Source: Parabacteroides sp. PH5-46
Lineage (GTDB): Bacteria > Bacteroidota > Bacteroidia > Bacteroidales > Tannerellaceae
Assembly: GCF_029892785.1 (NCBI RefSeq)
Contig: NZ_JARXXA010000019.1
Coordinates: 1-64,000 of the forward strand
Reading direction: 5' to 3'
DNA: 64,000 bases
Every line of letters begins with the position of its first letter. Positions within the stretch are counted from its first letter, which is position 1. This document shows, piece by piece, positions 44,482 to 53,728 of the stretch. The position numbers and the translations under genes are program-made. A model generated the notes under the pieces. It did not search any database and was not told the origin of the DNA. It worked only from the letters and a program-made list of their open reading frames with translations.

Positions 44482-46896
44482 TCAGAAGTCAACAATCAGG
44501 CGGAAGTTTAGCTGGCGGCCTGTCAGATAGTTAGGAACAGCCGATTGTTTGTTGTTTGCGTCTGTAATCCAGTAATAAGAATTGGTGTTTTTGATGTCGA
44601 AAAGGTTGAAGATATCAACCCCCAGCCAGATATTTTTTAAATGGCGGAAGAAGCCTCTGTCCATGATGGCATCGGTACCACCTGCCAACTGGTACGACAT
44701 ACCGATGTCTACCCTGCGGTAAGGGGTTGTTTCATAGTATTTTTCTTCGTATCCGGTGCGGGGAGCTGTAACCGGAAGTCTTCCTGACAGCACACCTCGC
44801 AGATTGAGTTTTACGCGCTCGTAACCAGGGAAATAGTCTTGGAAAAAGAGCGATAGGTTATAGCCCGGATTGTTGGGTAAAGGCAGGTTCTTCACGTCAT
44901 AGATCGTCTGTTCTGCCTTCATAAACGACATACTGATCCAAGAGTCTGTTCCCGGAACAAATTCGCCGAAAAACTTGAAGTCTACTCCCATCGCATAGCC
45001 ATGCGCTACATTATCACCGTAATAGCGTATCTTTACGTTGTCTATTGTATAGGGATTCAGATTGTCTAGCTTCTTGTAATACAGTTCGGTAGTGAACTTA
45101 AAGTTGCGTTCAATAGCTTTGAATGCATAGTCACCTCCCAGGATGACGTGTATGGAACGTTGTGACTTGAGGTTTTTGTTCAGCTCTACAATATCGTTGC
45201 CTTTATCGTCTTTGGTAACAACCCGCAACTCCTTATAGAAAGGCGGCTGGTAGTACAGCCCGGTTGCCAGGCGGAATGTCAGATCCTGGTTGAAGTTGGG
45301 AATAAAACCCAGAGAGGCACGAGGACTAACGATAAACTCCTCATTGCATGACCAGTAACTGGCGCGTACACCTCCTGTTAAAGTAAACAATCCCTGAGGG
45401 GTACGAAACTTGAATACATCCTGCACGTAGCCGGAGACGCGTGTGCTTTCCAGCTCGTTGTTTGAATACAGGTTGGAGATGACGTGTACACCGCTTCCCG
45501 TGTGGGGTAGGGAGTAGCCTGCCGAGTCGCGTTTTTCCCACTCGCTGATGCGGTCGCTGATGTTCTCAAATTGCACAGTAGCACCCCATTGGATGGTGTT
45601 GCTCTTGATACGGTGCGAGCCATACAGACCGGCATTTATTACACTGGAATGCAGACGGTTTCTGGCATGTTCGTGATAGCGTCCGATGGCAAAGGGGGAG
45701 GGCTCATCATCGCTGTTTCCGGTCTCATCAGTATCATCGCTCAACGTATATTCTCCGGCTATGTCATAACTCTCTTCCTCCCTGCTATTGAAGGCCGAAG
45801 CCTGGAATCCTATCTCTGTATTTTCATTTGGTGTATGCTTGAGTGTAAGCGCACCGAATAAGGTCTGAAACTTGTCTCTTTCCTTTCCGTCAAAATAGAC
45901 GGTAAACTTTTGGATATCAGTGGTGGTTCCGAAAACAGTTTCCCGGCTGTGGGGAGTGAATTTAAAGTTATTGGTGGCCAGGTTTCCCAGGAAATTTACT
46001 TCCCATTTGGGGGCCAGCTGGTAAGTCATATAGGTTTGCAAATCAATGAAATTGGGATCGTATTCCGCATCTGTATCCATTGTTTTTAAGAGCGAACGGC
46101 CTGTTTTATAGCGAAATCCTGTTATCTGGGTAAACTTTCCGATAGAGCTGCCTACATAGGCGTTGGCTCCCAGCAGGCTGGCTGACACGGAACCTTCAAA
46201 TTCGGTTGGTTTCTTATAGCTGATATCCAATACGGAGCTCATTTTGTCGCCGAATTTAGCTTCAAATCCTCCGGCTGAGAAGCTCACAGACTCGGTCATA
46301 TCTGGGTTTACGAAGCTGAGTCCTTCCTGCTGTCCGGAGCGGATCAATTGCGGGCGGAAGACCTCCAACCCGTTTACATAAACAATATTTTCGTCATAGC
46401 TTCCGCCTCTTACGGAATACTGGGAACTTAATTCATTGCTTGAGGTTACTCCCGCATGTGTTACCACCAGGCTTTCGATACTTCCGCCGGAAGGGTCGGG
46501 GAGGAGGCGGATCTTTTCCGCGTCAATGTTTTCCATGGTGTTAATCTGTCTCCTGGCGGCTGTAACAGATACTTCTCCCAGTGACAGGGAGGCATAGTTC
46601 ATCTGTACATTGAGCCGCATATCGCTTTGTGCGGAGGGTATAATGCGTTCGGCCTTGTTATAACCCAGACAAGAGAATAACAGAGTCAGTGAATCCGAAG
46701 GGGATATAGACAGGGAATAGAAGCCTTTTTCATTTGTCATGGCACCTGTCATAGTACCTTTTACCTGAACAACAACCAGTTCCAGTGGGTTCCCGTCTCC
46801 GTCCCGTACATTACCGCTTATCTTGATACGGTTTTGCGCGGCAATTTGCAAAGAAGTTAATATAAATAGCAGTGCAGCTAAAGCACGAATTTTCAT
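44482..46896 (-). CDS. TonB-dependent outer-membrane receptor
   Basis: The 804-residue protein has a signal peptide (ending near QIAAQ), a CarboxypepD-regulatory-like domain (ISGNVRDGDGNPLELVVVQVKG), a plug (GGSIESLVVTHAGVTSSNELSSQYSVRGG-type sequence around 140-175) and a barrel ending in Phe (LIVDF). It lacks the SusC signatures and has no SusD partner, so a siderophore, vitamin or other small ligand is more likely than a glycan. It is transcribed alone and divergently from the nitroreductase gene. Confidence 0.92.
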   Translation of the reverse strand: MKIRALAALLFILTSLQIAAQNRIKISGNVRDGDGNPLELVVVQVKGTMTGAMTNEKGFYSLSISPSDSLTLLFSCLGYNKAERIIPSAQSDMRLNVQMNYASLSLGEVSVTAARRQINTMENIDAEKIRLLPDPSGGSIESLVVTHAGVTSSNELSSQYSVRGGSYDENIVYVNGLEVFRPQLIRSGQQEGLSFVNPDMTESVSFSAGGFEAKFGDKMSSVLDISYKKPTEFEGSVSASLLGANAYVGSSIGKFTQITGFRYKTGRSLLKTMDTDAEYDPNFIDLQTYMTYQLAPKWEVNFLGNLATNNFKFTPHSRETVFGTTTDIQKFTVYFDGKERDKFQTLFGALTLKHTPNENTEIGFQASAFNSREEESYDIAGEYTLSDDTDETGNSDDEPSPFAIGRYHEHARNRLHSSVINAGLYGSHRIKSNTIQWGATVQFENISDRISEWEKRDSAGYSLPHTGSGVHVISNLYSNNELESTRVSGYVQDVFKFRTPQGLFTLTGGVRASYWSCNEEFIVSPRASLGFIPNFNQDLTFRLATGLYYQPPFYKELRVVTKDDKGNDIVELNKNLKSQRSIHVILGGDYAFKAIERNFKFTTELYYKKLDNLNPYTIDNVKIRYYGDNVAHGYAMGVDFKFFGEFVPGTDSWISMSFMKAEQTIYDVKNLPLPNNPGYNLSLFFQDYFPGYERVKLNLRGVLSGRLPVTAPRTGYEEKYYETTPYRRVDIGMSYQLAGGTDAIMDRGFFRHLKNIWLGVDIFNLFDIKNTNSYYWITDANNKQSAVPNYLTGRQLNFRLIVDF

Positions 46897-46990
46897 AAAT
46901 CAATGTTTACCTTATAAGGCTTATAACGAAAAAAAAGGCAGAAGCGTATATGCATCTAAAAAAAATCCCGTATTAATTGGGTGGAATTGC

Positions 46991-46998
46991 TATATTTG
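46991..46998 (+). promoter_or_regulatory. -7 box of the nitroreductase operon
   Basis: TATATTTG lies about 50 bp before the ATG at 47049. A -33 element at proper spacing is not evident. Confidence 0.4.
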
Positions 46999-47048
46999 CA
47001 ACGAATAGGAAATGTTTAGATACAGACTAATAACGAATAAGACAGAGA

Positions 47049-47609
47049 ATGAATAGTTTTTCAGAGTTGCTTAAAACGCGCCGGAGTACCCGTAAATTCA
47101 CGGAACAGCTATTGTCGCCGGAGCAGGTAGAGCTGATATTGAAAGCAGGACTGATGTCTCCCTCCTCAAAGCGGGGAACACCCTGGCAGTTTATAGTAGT
47201 AGAGGATAAAGAGACCCTGAAAAAACTAGCCGGATGCAAGCCACATGGAGCCGGTTTTCTGGAGGAATGTGCCTTGGCTGTTGTAGTAATGGCTGATGTA
47301 ATGAGTTCTGAGGCTTGGGTGGAGGATACTTCTATCGCCTCCATACTGATGCAGTTGCAGGCAGAAGATTTAGGCTTAGGCAGTTGCTGGTGTCAGATAC
47401 GTGGACGTCAGACGGAGAGTGATGAAGAGTCGGCCCAGTATGTTCGTAATTTATTTAACGTTCCTTATCAACTGGAAGTCTTGTCTGTAATAGGTTTCGG
47501 CTATAAAGCTCAAGAAAATAAACCCTTTGACGAATCCCGCTTACAATGGGAGAAAATACATATAGGAACCTATCAGAATCCGGAAGAAAACAAAAATCTA
47601 AAAGCATGA
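47049..47609 (+). CDS. Nitroreductase-family FMN enzyme
   Basis: This 186-residue protein has the family hallmarks: an N-terminal RRSTRKF motif for FMN phosphate binding, SPSSKRGTPWQFIVV, ASILMQLQAEDLGLGSCW and a C-terminal IGFGYKAQENKP. Such enzymes reduce nitro compounds, quinones or flavins using NAD(P)H; the physiological substrate is unknown. It heads a rightward run of four housekeeping-type genes and overlaps the next start through ATGA (47606-47609). Confidence 0.9.
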   Translation: MNSFSELLKTRRSTRKFTEQLLSPEQVELILKAGLMSPSSKRGTPWQFIVVEDKETLKKLAGCKPHGAGFLEECALAVVVMADVMSSEAWVEDTSIASILMQLQAEDLGLGSCWCQIRGRQTESDEESAQYVRNLFNVPYQLEVLSVIGFGYKAQENKPFDESRLQWEKIHIGTYQNPEENKNLKA

Positions 47610-48382
47610 AAATTGTATTTATTGGAGCAGGAAATCTAGCTACTGCTGTTTCGCTTGAGATGCAAAGAGCGGGAATGACTATCGGGCAAATCTATAGTCG
47701 TACCCGGGAGAGTGCTGAATCATTAGCCAAAAAACTGAATACCCAATGGACGACCAATCTGAATGAGATTATTCCCGATGCCGATTTATATATCTTTGCT
47801 TTAAAAGATGCGCTTCTTACGGAAATAATACCCAAAGTAAAGCCTAATGAAGGGCTGTGGGTACATACGGCAGGAAGTGTGCCTATGCAGATTTTTGAAG
47901 GTCATGCCAAGCGCTATGGGGTTTTCTATCCGTTGCAGACCTTCACGAAGAAGCGGAGGGTTAAACTGGACAAAACGCCTATCTTTCTGGAAGTAAACAA
48001 TCCGGAGGATATGAAAATGCTGAAGAAAGTAGCGATTGCCTTGTCCGGAAATGCGCAGGAACTGGATTCGGAGAAGCGGAAGATGCTTCATCTGGCAGCC
48101 GTTTTTGCCTGTAATTTCACCAATCACATGTATGCGCTTGCAGCAAAACTATTGGAGGAACAGTCTCTTTCATACGAACTTATATTACCACTCATTATAG
48201 AAACGGCAGATAAAATAAGCGAGATTCCTCCTTCCGAAGCACAAACCGGTCCGGCTGTCCGTTTTGAAAAAGAGATTATGGATAAGCAGATTGCCATGTT
48301 AAGTGATCCGGGTATGCAGACGATTTATCGTTTGATAAGTCAGAATATCTATAAAGAAAAACTACAGCATGAGCAGTATTAG
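47606..48382 (+). CDS. DUF2520 / ProC-like Rossmann protein
   Basis: About 258 residues. The N-terminal dinucleotide-binding fold (MKIVFIGAGNLATAVSLEM) is followed by a DUF2520 helical domain (AAVFACNFTNHMYALA, PLIIETADKI, QTGPAVRFEKEIMD), as in ketopantoate- or pyrroline-carboxylate-reductase relatives. The substrate is unknown. An upstream in-frame ATG at 47546 would add 20 residues inside the nitroreductase gene. The ATG at 47606 begins the canonical fold and overlaps the upstream stop, so it is preferred. Confidence 0.85.
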   Translation: MKIVFIGAGNLATAVSLEMQRAGMTIGQIYSRTRESAESLAKKLNTQWTTNLNEIIPDADLYIFALKDALLTEIIPKVKPNEGLWVHTAGSVPMQIFEGHAKRYGVFYPLQTFTKKRRVKLDKTPIFLEVNNPEDMKMLKKVAIALSGNAQELDSEKRKMLHLAAVFACNFTNHMYALAAKLLEEQSLSYELILPLIIETADKISEIPPSEAQTGPAVRFEKEIMDKQIAMLSDPGMQTIYRLISQNIYKEKLQHEQY

Positions 48383-48893
48383 TTACGATCTGACGAAGAT
48401 CAAAGCCTTTGTTTTTGATGTAGATGGCGTTCTCTCGCACGAAGTTAGCCCCCTATACCCCAACGGCGAGCCGATGCGTACCGTAAGTACAAAAGACGGA
48501 TATGCCATTCACGAGGCTGTCAAGAAAGGCTTTCAGGTTGGGATTATCACTACCGGGCATACGGAAGCTGTTCATACGCGTTTTTCCAACTTGGGAGCCC
48601 AGCATATATATCTGCATAGCCGGAGAAAAATGGATGATTTTGAGGATTTTATCAGCAAAACAGGCTTGAAGGATGAGGAGATCATCTATGTAGGTGACGA
48701 TCTGCCGGATTACGAAATAATGAAGCGTGTAGGCCTGCCGGTAGCCCCTGCTGATGCTGTCCCGGAGATTAAAGCGATTGCCAAATATATATCTTCCAGA
48801 AAAGGAGGAGAAAGCGTAGCCCGCGATGTAATAGAGCAAACGCTGAGAGCACAGGGCTTGTGGATGTCTGACGAAACAGCCTTCATCTGGTAA
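48369..48893 (+). CDS. KdsC-like HAD phosphatase
   Basis: The 174-residue HAD enzyme has motif I DVDGVLS (nucleophile Asp and acid/base Asp), motif II ITTGHTE and motif IV GDDLPDYEIM, ending RKGGESVARDVIEQ as in KdsC. It lacks a cap domain and is likely tetrameric. KdsC removes phosphate from KDO 8-phosphate in lipopolysaccharide synthesis; no kdsA/kdsB is adjacent, so the substrate could be another sugar acid phosphate. It overlaps the preceding gene by 14 nt. Confidence 0.88.
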   Translation: MSSISYDLTKIKAFVFDVDGVLSHEVSPLYPNGEPMRTVSTKDGYAIHEAVKKGFQVGIITTGHTEAVHTRFSNLGAQHIYLHSRRKMDDFEDFISKTGLKDEEIIYVGDDLPDYEIMKRVGLPVAPADAVPEIKAIAKYISSRKGGESVARDVIEQTLRAQGLWMSDETAFIW

Positions 48894-48898
48894 TTGCT

Positions 48899-49480
48899 AT
48901 GCTGAACAACCTGGAAAAATACCGGATCATCCTTGGATCTAATTCTCCCCGACGAAAAGAGTTACTTGCAGGATTGGGACTTAATTTTGAAGTGAAACCC
49001 ATGCCGGACTTGGACGAGTCGTACCCCGAATCCCTGGAAGCAGAAGAAATCCCGGTCTTTATTGCCAATAAAAAGGCGGATGCCTATCGTCCCGCTTTAG
49101 CGAAGGATGATCTATTGATTACGGCTGATACCATTGTCTGGATAAATAATCAGGTATTGGGTAAACCGGTGGATCGGGAAGATGCGATTCAGATGCTTCG
49201 CACCTTATCTGCTCATACACATGAGGTAATTACAGGAGTCTGCTTAGCTACCACCGAGAAATCCGTTTCTTTTTCAGTTGTCTCAACCGTGCGTTTTGCC
49301 CCCATTAAAGAAGAAGATATCGCCTATTATATCGATACTTATCGTCCGTACGACAAAGCAGGTGCATATGGTATTCAGGAATGGATCGGTTATGTAGCTG
49401 TAGAGGGTATAGAAGGCTCCTTCTATAACGTTATGGGCTTGCCTATCCAGCGCGTGTATCAGGAACTGTCCCGTTTTTAA
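48899..49480 (+). CDS. maf: Maf-family nucleotide pyrophosphatase
   Basis: This 193-residue Maf protein has the signature ILGSNSPRRKELL, the catalytic base region ITADTIVW and GKPVDREDA, and the C-terminal DKAGAYGIQEW. Maf proteins hydrolyse non-canonical or canonical dTTP/UTP-type nucleotides and are linked to division arrest. It follows kdsC by 5 bp. Its stop overlaps the stop of the convergent dehydratase-ApbE gene by 4 nt. Confidence 0.94.
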   Translation: MLNNLEKYRIILGSNSPRRKELLAGLGLNFEVKPMPDLDESYPESLEAEEIPVFIANKKADAYRPALAKDDLLITADTIVWINNQVLGKPVDREDAIQMLRTLSAHTHEVITGVCLATTEKSVSFSVVSTVRFAPIKEEDIAYYIDTYRPYDKAGAYGIQEWIGYVAVEGIEGSFYNVMGLPIQRVYQELSRF

Positions 49481-50511
49481 GGATTCTCTAGTATATCCAG
49501 TGCTTTCCGGTTGGGAAGATACTCTAATATCCCCTTGGAATAAGTGATTTGGTGCTTGCCTCTATCGTCCAGGTAGATAAGGTAGTATTCGATTTCCGGG
49601 ATAGAGTTGGCCAGTTCTACTGCCTTATCTTTGCCAAGGGCCATCAAGGTGGTAGCATATCCGTCTGCCATCATGCAATTCTCGGCTAAAACAGTAGCGC
49701 TTAGCACATTCTGTCCTGCCGGATAACCGCTACGGGGATCGATGGTGTGTCCGTATCTTTTTCCGTCTTTTTCATAGAAATTCCGGTAATCTCCGGAGGT
49801 TGCGATCCCGCATTTTTTGCAGGGCTGTATTATATCTTCTACCTTTTTGTTTACTCCGGTTAAGTCGTCTTCCGGCTTGTTGATACCGATACGCCAGCAG
49901 TTACCGTTTTGATTCACCCCCTTCATGGCTACTTCGCCTCCTATATCTACCATGTAGTTGCTAACTCCTTCGCGTTCGAGTAAGCGAGCCACTACGTCAC
50001 AGGCATATCCCTTAGCGATAGCCGAGTAATTGATCATGATGCGGGGATCGTCTTTCACCACCTTTCTACCCTCAAGCCTTATTTTCTTGTAGCCGACGAA
50101 TTCCTTGATGCTGTCTACCATCTGAGGGGTTACACTATCCATTTTGCTAAAACCAAATCCCCAAAGATTAAAAAAAGGAGCTCCTGTTGCATCAAAAACA
50201 CCTTCGGACTGTTCAGCTATCTTTTGTGCCTGATTGAATACCTCGATAAACCAATCATCTACCTCTACCGGCTCATTGTTATTAACCTTGGCAATGATAG
50301 AGTTCGGATTAAACGGGTTCAGGGATAGATTAAAGTCTTGCAACTCCTTATCAATCTTCTCTGTAAGCAACTGAGGCGCCTGGTATTTAATCTTGTAAAG
50401 CGTATGAAATACAGACCCGCTTTCTTCGTAATACTCTTTCTGCTGGCAACTTGCAAAGAAGAAGTTCAGAACCATAAAGGCTATAAGAACCGTAAAGGCC
50501 TTTGCCGACAT
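49477..50511 (-). CDS. apbE: ApbE FAD:protein FMN transferase, internal start
   Basis: Alternative product of 344 residues starting at the internal ATG 50511. It has an SD-like GGGAGG (50522-50517), a hydrophobic signal (AFTVLIAFMVLNFFFAS) and a lipobox cysteine at position 22. ApbE attaches FMN to threonines of exported or membrane subunits such as NqrB/NqrC and RnfG in the periplasm. Length and ends are normal for the family, which supports independent translation. Confidence 0.75.
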   Translation of the reverse strand: MSAKAFTVLIAFMVLNFFFASCQQKEYYEESGSVFHTLYKIKYQAPQLLTEKIDKELQDFNLSLNPFNPNSIIAKVNNNEPVEVDDWFIEVFNQAQKIAEQSEGVFDATGAPFFNLWGFGFSKMDSVTPQMVDSIKEFVGYKKIRLEGRKVVKDDPRIMINYSAIAKGYACDVVARLLEREGVSNYMVDIGGEVAMKGVNQNGNCWRIGINKPEDDLTGVNKKVEDIIQPCKKCGIATSGDYRNFYEKDGKRYGHTIDPRSGYPAGQNVLSATVLAENCMMADGYATTLMALGKDKAVELANSIPEIEYYLIYLDDRGKHQITYSKGILEYLPNRKALDILENP

Positions 50512-52218
50512 ATATCCTCCCTTCATTGGCGAGACACTGTTTTGAGTATATATACTTAGGATTCCGTTTTTGTGACGGGGTTCCGGCTTTTTCCATTTTA
50601 TTCTGCGTTCTGCAAGTATGCTGTCTATTTCCTTAGCACTTTTGGCTACTCCGCCTACTCCTGTAATGTCTAACTTGCGGGCAGGGATATCTATTTGTAT
50701 CAAGTCTCCTTCTTCCACTAAAGCGATAGGGCCTCCTTCCGAGGCTTCGGGAGAAACATGTCCGATAGCCGGTCCACGAGTGGCTCCGGAGAAACGTCCG
50801 TCAGTGATAAGAGCCGTTGTTTCAATTAGTTCCGGATCGGAAGCAATGGCTTCTGTGGTGTAAAACATCTCCGGCATTCCACTGCCTTTCGGGCCCTCAT
50901 AGCGGATGAAGACAGCCTCTCCGGGTTGTATATCTTTCTTCAAAACAGCCTGTAGAGCCTCTTCCTCACAGTCGAAGACCCTGGCTTTCAGCGTAACCTG
51001 CATCAGCTTGGGAGAGATGGCTGCATGCTTTACAACGGCTCCTTCGGGAGCCAGATTCCCTTTTAATATAGCGATGGCTCCTTGTGGACGGATGGGATCG
51101 TTAAGCGGTTTAATGATGTCGCTGGCTTTCACTCCCAAGGCCGGAAGATACTTGTTGCAGCCTTCATAGAACCCGGTCTGGCGCATGATGTCCAGGTTCT
51201 CACCCAAGGTTTTTCCGGTTACGGTTCGTACATTCAGATGGAGGAAATCTTTGATCTCTTCCATGATGGAAGGTACCCCTCCGGCATACCAGAAATATTC
51301 GCCCGGCCAGTATCCGCTGGGTCGTATATTCAATAGGAAAGGTATCTTTTGATGTATTTCGTCAAACAGTTCCGGTGGCAAGTCTATCCCCAATTCGTTA
51401 GCAATGGCCGGAAGATGCAGCAAACTGTTGCTCGAACCGGCTATGGCAGCATGTACCATAATGGCGTTTTCAAACGCTTCACGGGTCATGATTTCAGAGG
51501 GGAGTAGGTCTTCAGATGCCAGCAATATGGCGCGTTCTCCTGCCCGCCGGGTGATGTCTTTTAAGTAGTGTATATGTGTGGGGATCAGAGCCGAACCGGG
51601 CATCGCCATGCCTAATGCTTCGGCCATTACCTGCATGGTAGAAGCTGTTCCCATAAACGAACAAGCTCCGCAATCAGGGCAGGCATCCCGTTTATAGGTC
51701 ATAAATTGTTCTTCTGTAATCTCCTTACGGGCATATTGGGCATTGTATTTGCCGATTTGCTCTAAGGTCAGCAGATCCGGGCCGGCTTTCATAATACCGC
51801 CGGGAATAAATACGGAAGGCATGTTGATCCTTGCGATAGCCATCAGGTGAGCCGGTACGGATTTGTCGCAGCTAGCAATGAAAAGTCCTGCATCAAAGGG
51901 AGTTGCCTTTACGTGGATCTCTATCATGGCAGCCATGATATCACGCGAAACCAGCGAATAGTTCATGCCGTCGTGTCCCTGGGCTTCTCCGTCGCATATA
52001 TCTGTTACGTAGTAATTGGCCGCTTTTCCTCCTCCATCATTTACGCCCTTGTCGGCTTCTTCTACCAGCTTGTCTAAGTGGGCGCTTCCCGGATGGCTGT
52101 GTCCGTAGCTGCTTTCTACTATGATCTGAGGTTTGCTTAAATCATCGATGCTCCATCCGCTACCTAAGCGTAGAGAATCAAGTTCCGGTGCTAATCCGCG
52201 TAATTCCTGACTTTTCAT
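49477..52218 (-). CDS. In-frame fusion: IlvD/Edd dehydratase plus ApbE lipoprotein
   Basis: One 913-codon frame encodes two unrelated proteins. Residues 1-569 are an IlvD/Edd-family dehydratase with Fe-S cysteines in FIASCDKS and CPDCGAC and the SGATRGPAIGHVSPEA motif. Residues 570-913 are an ApbE FAD:protein FMN transferase (GEVAMKGVNQNG, YGHTIDPRSGYPAG, DGYATTLMALG) that begins with its own lipoprotein signal (lipobox FASC, Cys591). A cytoplasmic Fe-S enzyme and an exported lipoprotein should not work as one chain. An internal ATG at 50511, 5 nt after GGGAGG, probably starts ApbE separately. A missing stop codon by mutation or sequencing error is possible. The GT2 gene lies immediately upstream with a 4-nt overlap. 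Confidence 0.85.
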   Translation of the reverse strand: MKSQELRGLAPELDSLRLGSGWSIDDLSKPQIIVESSYGHSHPGSAHLDKLVEEADKGVNDGGGKAANYYVTDICDGEAQGHDGMNYSLVSRDIMAAMIEIHVKATPFDAGLFIASCDKSVPAHLMAIARINMPSVFIPGGIMKAGPDLLTLEQIGKYNAQYARKEITEEQFMTYKRDACPDCGACSFMGTASTMQVMAEALGMAMPGSALIPTHIHYLKDITRRAGERAILLASEDLLPSEIMTREAFENAIMVHAAIAGSSNSLLHLPAIANELGIDLPPELFDEIHQKIPFLLNIRPSGYWPGEYFWYAGGVPSIMEEIKDFLHLNVRTVTGKTLGENLDIMRQTGFYEGCNKYLPALGVKASDIIKPLNDPIRPQGAIAILKGNLAPEGAVVKHAAISPKLMQVTLKARVFDCEEEALQAVLKKDIQPGEAVFIRYEGPKGSGMPEMFYTTEAIASDPELIETTALITDGRFSGATRGPAIGHVSPEASEGGPIALVEEGDLIQIDIPARKLDITGVGGVAKSAKEIDSILAERRIKWKKPEPRHKNGILSIYTQNSVSPMKGGYMSAKAFTVLIAFMVLNFFFASCQQKEYYEESGSVFHTLYKIKYQAPQLLTEKIDKELQDFNLSLNPFNPNSIIAKVNNNEPVEVDDWFIEVFNQAQKIAEQSEGVFDATGAPFFNLWGFGFSKMDSVTPQMVDSIKEFVGYKKIRLEGRKVVKDDPRIMINYSAIAKGYACDVVARLLEREGVSNYMVDIGGEVAMKGVNQNGNCWRIGINKPEDDLTGVNKKVEDIIQPCKKCGIATSGDYRNFYEKDGKRYGHTIDPRSGYPAGQNVLSATVLAENCMMADGYATTLMALGKDKAVELANSIPEIEYYLIYLDDRGKHQITYSKGILEYLPNRKALDILENP

Positions 52219-53162
52219 ATCTCTTCTTCTATTTGATACCTGTTACGTTTGGGTGAATCTCTTGATATAAGCTCACCCAGAAAACCTGTAAGGAACATCT
52301 GGGTTCCTACAATCATGGCTGTAAGTGATATGTAAAAGTAAGGAGAATTTGTGACTAAGGGGCGCAAATCGCCTGAAATAATGGAAATAAGCTTCATGGC
52401 CAATACATAGCCCAGGGCTAGAAAGCCAATCAGGAACATCACGCTTCCCCATAGTCCGAAGAAGTGCATGGGCTTTTTTCCAAATTTAGATGTAAACCAA
52501 AGGGTTATCAAATCTAGATAGCCATTCACGAAACGATCCAGCCCAAACTTTGTGCTTCCGTATTTACGTGCCTGATGTTGAACTACTTTTTCACCAATCT
52601 TGCTGTAACCGGCTATCTTTACCATGTATGGAATGTGCCGGTGCATATCGTTGTACACTTCTATGTTCTTGACAACGATATTCTTATAGGATTTGAGCCC
52701 GCAATTAAAGTCATGCAACTTTACACCTGAAAACTTCCGGGCAGTAGCATTGAACAGCTTGGTAGGGAGTGTTTTGGATAATGGGTCGTAGCGCTTTTTC
52801 TTCCAGCCGGAAACCATATCGTAGCCATCTTCCATGATCATCCGGTATAGCTCCGGAATCTCATCAGGACTGTCTTGCAGGTCTGCATCCATCGTGATGA
52901 CAACATCTCCCTCTGCTTTCTGAAAACCGCATTGCAAGGCCGGGGATTTCCCATAATTCCGGCGGAATTTGATCCCCTTGACATTAGGCGATTTCTTTTG
53001 AAGTTCTTTTACTATTTCCCAGGAATTGTCTGTGCTTCCATCATTTACGAATATAATTTCGTAAGAGTAATTGTGTTCTTTCATCACCCGTTCGATCCAG
53101 GCTTCGAGCTCCGGCAACGATTCGGCTTCATTGTATAAAGGAATAACTACTGATATGTCCAT
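52215..53162 (-). CDS. GT2 glycosyltransferase, polyprenyl-phosphate type
   Basis: The 315-residue protein has a GT-A fold (VVIPLYNEAESLPEL, FVNDGSTDNSW, DADLQDSPDEIPEL with the metal-binding DxD) and two C-terminal membrane helices (about 230-255 and 268-290). This matches DPM1/GtrB-like enzymes that load a sugar on undecaprenyl phosphate at the inner membrane. It overlaps the dehydratase gene by 4 nt and the DUF4199 gene by 1 nt, forming a tight leftward operon. Confidence 0.9.
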   Translation of the reverse strand: MDISVVIPLYNEAESLPELEAWIERVMKEHNYSYEIIFVNDGSTDNSWEIVKELQKKSPNVKGIKFRRNYGKSPALQCGFQKAEGDVVITMDADLQDSPDEIPELYRMIMEDGYDMVSGWKKKRYDPLSKTLPTKLFNATARKFSGVKLHDFNCGLKSYKNIVVKNIEVYNDMHRHIPYMVKIAGYSKIGEKVVQHQARKYGSTKFGLDRFVNGYLDLITLWFTSKFGKKPMHFFGLWGSVMFLIGFLALGYVLAMKLISIISGDLRPLVTNSPYFYISLTAMIVGTQMFLTGFLGELISRDSPKRNRYQIEEEI

Positions 53163-53710
53163 TATAGGTTATCTCCCTTTTTATTATTTTGATTAATTAA
53201 TCCGGTAAAGTTGTTGCGGCATAATAACGCGGCAACAGGTATAGATAGTATAATACCATAGAAAACATTTGTGAAAATACCCTGAATGGTCATCTGGATA
53301 GGCGTAGGGGTTGCCATCTGCTCTATGGTTTCCTTCATCTGCTCATTCAGATCCATTTTCCTCATCATCTCCACCATCTGCTCCATGGATGAAGAAAGCA
53401 GGTCTGGAGGTGCGATGTAACGGTAGAAAACATAATGAAGCAGCGAAACGATAAGTCCCGCAAAGAAATAGAGCAGGATACCATATTGCCAGGCATGGAA
53501 AAAGCTGATTTTTCCTCCCAGCTGATATTTGTATAAAGAGGTGAAAAGTAGCGCCAGAACAACCGTTAGCGGAGTTAAGACCCAGTAAATAATCTGCATG
53601 AAAGGCATTGTTATTCCCAGTATGAAAAAAACATATTTTATTACCCAGAAAATTCCCAGTAATAAACCATACGACATGGCGCTTTTCAACAGGTCTTTAT
53701 TCTCTTCCAT
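53162..53710 (-). CDS. DUF4199 membrane protein
   Basis: This 182-residue protein has four hydrophobic helices (about 10-35, 38-60, 72-95 and 145-165) and a Met-rich charged loop (EQMVEMMRKMDLNEQMKETIEQM). It matches the Bacteroidota family DUF4199, often next to a DPM1-like glycosyltransferase. It may help that enzyme or flip its product; the function is unknown. Confidence 0.82.
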   Translation of the reverse strand: MEENKDLLKSAMSYGLLLGIFWVIKYVFFILGITMPFMQIIYWVLTPLTVVLALLFTSLYKYQLGGKISFFHAWQYGILLYFFAGLIVSLLHYVFYRYIAPPDLLSSSMEQMVEMMRKMDLNEQMKETIEQMATPTPIQMTIQGIFTNVFYGIILSIPVAALLCRNNFTGLINQNNKKGDNL

Positions 53711-53728
53711 ATAAAGTTGTTTAAAATA

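Noticed and set aside
44482-46896. TonB receptor as a second SusC of the carbohydrate locus
   Set aside because: It lacks SusC-specific motifs, has no SusD partner and is transcribed in the opposite direction from a separate unit.
47546-47605. Upstream ATG extension of the DUF2520 protein
   Set aside because: It lies within the nitroreductase gene and adds a polar stretch before the canonical MKIVFIGAGN start.
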